From: Bacteroidia bacterium
GTDB lineage: Bacteria > Bacteroidota > Bacteroidia > Chitinophagales > JAUHXS01
NCBI GenBank assembly: GCA_030426955.1
Contig: JAUHXS010000003.1
Coordinates: forward strand, 272,633-336,632
DNA length: 64,000 nt
Direction of reading: 5' to 3'
Of this stretch, positions 63,264 through 64,000 are shown piece by piece. Every line of letters begins with the position of its first letter. The stretch's first letter is position 1. Under the pieces are notes generated by a model. It was not told the DNA's origin. It worked only from the letters and a program-made list of their open reading frames with translations, and did no database searches. A program made the translations under genes and the position numbers.

Positions 63264-63806
63264 CTGCAATTTCATTGCAGTTACTTTAGTTTCTATAAAT
63301 ATTTTAGTTTTGTTAAGTATCGAGTTATCGTAAGAATTCACATTCAGTAAGTAATTTGAGTTGCCATATAGTGTGGTCAACGAAGTATCGTTATAGCGTA
63401 CTTCAAGGCGACATACAAGTTCGTTGTCGTGATTTGCTAATTCAGATATGCAATAGTGAAAATGTTCAGATATTGAAAGGAGTCGTAAGTAAAGACCATG
63501 TTCATATGCATATTGAATATTCACCTTCATTGAGTTTAAGTGTTCTTGTGAAGAAAATGAAGGGTCGTTCTTCACGAATTCTACAGCAAGAGTTTTCTCA
63601 ATTGAATAGACAGTATTGGGGTCGACACTTTTGGGCGGTTGGATATGGAGCTTGGAGTACAGGCAAGGTAACAGATGAGATGGTACAGGAATATTTAGAA
63701 CATCACAAGGATAAGCCGAATTCACCGAAAGGCAACTGGATATTAGAATAAAGCGGAAAAAGAATTTCATTCTTTAGTTTAAAACTATGGATTTCAAATC
63801 CATAGT
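63264..63806 (+). mobile_element. IS200/IS605-type element with both end hairpins
   Basis: A single transposase gene is bracketed by two imperfectly related hairpins. The left is CTGCAAT-TTC-ATTGCAG (63264-63280), and the right is ACTATGGATTT-C-AAATCCATAGT (63784-63806). Each is preceded by a GTTaAAAC-like stretch (GTTAAAAC on the left, GTTTAAAAC on the right), and both loops share ATTTCA. That is the arrangement expected for subterminal hairpins of single-strand-transposing IS200/IS605 elements. The true outer cleavage sites are not determined here. Confidence 0.72.
63356..63751 (+). CDS. tnpA: IS200/IS605-family Y1 transposase
   Basis: The protein has 131 residues from the TTG at 63356. 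The HUH motif is HVHMHIEY (His50, Met51, His52), and the catalytic Tyr is most likely Tyr113 in VQEYLEHH. RSSRILQQEF, YWGRHFWAVGYGAW and STGKVTDEMV are typical of the TnpA (Y1) family. Homologues begin about 12 residues earlier (xSSYRKNSHSVSNL is readable in frame from 63317), but no standard start codon precedes that part. So either a non-standard start is used, or the N-terminus has decayed and the element may be non-autonomous. A minus-strand open frame across the same region is a shadow. Confidence 0.82.
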   Translation: MSCHIVWSTKYRYSVLQGDIQVRCRDLLIQICNSENVQILKGVVSKDHVHMHIEYSPSLSLSVLVKKMKGRSSRILQQEFSQLNRQYWGRHFWAVGYGAWSTGKVTDEMVQEYLEHHKDKPNSPKGNWILE

Positions 63807-63889
63807 GGTTTATTTTTAAATGAAAGCCTTAAGATATTTAAAGTAGGGTCTAGAAAAAAGATGAAATTTTAACTTAACGTGAGTTCGGT

Positions 63890-64000
63890 TTAAGCAGCAA
63901 TTAAAAGTTGATTATCATTAGGGATAAAATCAATATTAAGCGAAGGTTTTTTAGGAAAAAAGCAGTAAGCAGTTAACGCACCAAGAATATTGATTAGAAA
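63890..64000 (-). CDS. C-terminal end of an IS982-like transposase (partial)
   Basis: Only 36 C-terminal residues are visible (FLINILGALTAYCFFPKKPSL, then NIDFIPND and a short tail). The AYCFxPKKPSLN block near the C-terminus is what I recall of IS982-family transposases; the rest is outside the window. The sequence to its left (TTAACGTGAGTTCGG, about 63871-63888) could belong to the inverted repeat end of the element. The match is to one short block, so the family is tentative. Confidence 0.55.
   Translation of the reverse strand, partial: FLINILGALTAYCFFPKKPSLNIDFIPNDNQLLIAA

Noticed and set aside
63249..63770. A 173-codon minus-strand open frame across the IS200-type element
   Set aside because: It is antisense to a transposase whose motifs are clear on the + strand, and its predicted peptide has no recognisable domain.

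Overview
The window is a 64 kb stretch of an AT-rich chromosome from a member of the Bacteroidota, most likely a gliding or surface-attached, non-Bacteroidales lineage. The evidence is consistent across the window. Seven or more large secreted proteins carry type IX secretion (T9SS) sorting signals, several with the 'gliding motility-associated' C-terminus (xFIPNxFSPNGDGxND ... DGTYxGxxxxxxVYxY). Promoter-like TAnnTTTG boxes lie just upstream of start codons. Shine-Dalgarno sequences are scarce and TTG/GTG starts are frequent. The housekeeping set (RprXY-like two-component pair, HemN/HemJ/HemH, LysA, ScpA/ScpB, ExbB/ExbD/ExbD) fits the phylum. I could not assign a genus.

Layout. 1-8.4 kb: 5' end of a citrate synthase gene, a large FG-GAP T9SS cargo protein, TatD, a response regulator/sensor kinase pair, a SiaB/SiaC-like kinase/phosphoprotein pair, ScpB and a glyoxalase-II-like hydrolase. 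8.5-21.1 kb: a three-part outer-membrane protein (dead gluzincin domain, propeller, beta barrel), lysA-hemN, hemJ, hemH, a CPBP protease, a tRNA-dihydrouridine synthase, an alpha/beta hydrolase, a polyprenyl diphosphate synthase and an EamA permease. 21.1-24.6 kb: a frameshifted paralogue of the first cargo protein and a UPF0104-type membrane protein. 24.8-32.2 kb: a minus-strand operon (GT2, UPF0104-like, methyltransferase, gcvT, scpA) divergent from a GT-C glycosyltransferase and an LpxD-like acyltransferase; together these look like a lipid-linked sugar/envelope glycosylation locus. 32.3-43.4 kb: two tail-to-tail T9SS cargo proteins, a thioredoxin-like protein, a PagL-like barrel, a YCF48-like lipoprotein, an SRPBCC protein, ung, a GNAT acetyltransferase, TerC and a small cargo protein. 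43.7-54.6 kb: two giant adhesin-like T9SS proteins flanking cysC-cysD-cysN (sulfate activation). 54.8-61.7 kb: an unknown helical protein, a methyltransferase, exbB-(small membrane protein)-exbD-exbD, then a TetR-SDR-NAD(P)-binding operon. 61.7-64 kb: a plastic edge with mosaic palindromic repeats, a second frameshifted T9SS cargo gene, an IS200/IS605-type element with both end hairpins, and the 3' end of an IS982-like transposase.

How the parts may work together: T9SS cargo proteins with beta-propeller, PKD and IgGFc-binding-like domains dominate the coding capacity. The lipid-linked glycosylation locus and sulfate-activation genes beside them could modify the cell surface, but that is inference. 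No tRNA, rRNA or CRISPR array was recognised. The most interesting points are the pseudo-protease/propeller/barrel protein, the SiaB/SiaC pair with no visible SiaA phosphatase, the glycosylation locus, and two cargo genes each broken by an apparent single-base insertion, one of them in an 8-base homopolymer.
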